From positions 3,023,001 through 3,087,000 of the forward strand of contig NZ_NQYC01000001.1 in NCBI RefSeq assembly GCF_003600835.1: a stretch of 64,000 nt of DNA. The letters run 5' to 3'. Made by a program: the position numbers and the translations under genes. The notes beneath the pieces were generated by a model that was given only the letters and a program-made list of their open reading frames with translations, was not told the DNA's origin and made no database searches. Origin of the DNA: Bacillus sp. PK3_68 (lineage in GTDB: Bacteria; Bacillota; Bacilli; Bacillales; Domibacillaceae). This document shows positions 63,470 to 64,000 of the stretch, one piece after another (within the stretch, counting starts at the first letter, position 1; each line of letters opens with the position of its first letter).

Positions 63470-64000
<531 letters not shown>

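Overview
The window is a chromosomal segment of a low-to-moderate GC Bacillaceae bacterium. The 16S fragment at the right edge is Bacillus-like. The order alr, ndoAI, ndoA, rsbR-S-T-U-V-W, sigB, rsbX, tex, sprT-like, tRNA array, rRNA operon is the one I know from Bacillus subtilis. A relative such as Domibacillus is possible, but I cannot fix the genus without a database. I see no insertion sequence, prophage or CRISPR array.

Layout. 1-3.2 kb: end of a polyamine ABC importer operon (potA, B, C, D). 3.2-3.45 kb: two tandem intergenic hairpin repeats. 3.5-7.1 kb: lia cell-envelope stress operon (liaI, H, F, S, R) with no liaG. 7.5-13.4 kb: an aminotransferase and aldehyde dehydrogenase pair, a CdaR-type regulator and a thiamine-diphosphate enzyme. 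13.5-15.6 kb: an operon with a haem-monooxygenase-like protein, a helical protein, a stand-alone B12-binding protein with the motifs of cobalamin photoreceptors, and a PAS-STAS RsbR-like protein. 15.6-19.4 kb: small and hypothetical genes, a HAD hydrolase, a MerR/RacA-like DNA-binding protein and a lipid kinase. 19.4-23.3 kb: a DUF4178-PspA-DUF4247-DUF350-aminopropyltransferase operon behind a sigma-W-like promoter. 23.4-31.5 kb: a transporter, OCD-family and FAD-oxidase cassette with a cre site inside its promoter, a second CdaR-type regulator, a GlcD-like oxidase and a nitronate monooxygenase. 31.5-42.8 kb: cardiolipin synthase, cystine transporter, two DedA proteins around a glycolipid glycosyltransferase, a polysaccharide deacetylase, a CNNM/CorC protein and MgtE. 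43.3-54.2 kb: ddl, murF, esterase, cshA, ydbS, ydbT, acpS, ydcC, alr and the EndoAI/EndoA toxin-antitoxin pair. 54.5-59.4 kb: the complete sigma-B stressosome operon. 59.4-64 kb: tex, a SprT-like gene, ten tRNAs and the 5' part of 16S rRNA.

Themes. Much of the window is stress sensing at the envelope: two separately wired PspA/IM30 paralogues (Lia two-component and sigma-W-like), lipid and wall enzymes, and the sigma-B cascade. Four sequences match sigma-B promoters: one inside the sigB operon and three in front of uncharacterised genes. The B12/STAS operon is the best candidate for a new sensory input.

Quality warning. Ten genes (potD, liaS, the RsbR-like gene, the HAD hydrolase, the MerR-like gene, the deacetylase, ydbS, ydbT, rsbX, tex) are each broken by exactly one missing base in a homopolymer run, and each is restored to family length by adding one base. 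This looks like systematic sequencing error rather than gene decay. I annotate each as one frameshifted CDS.
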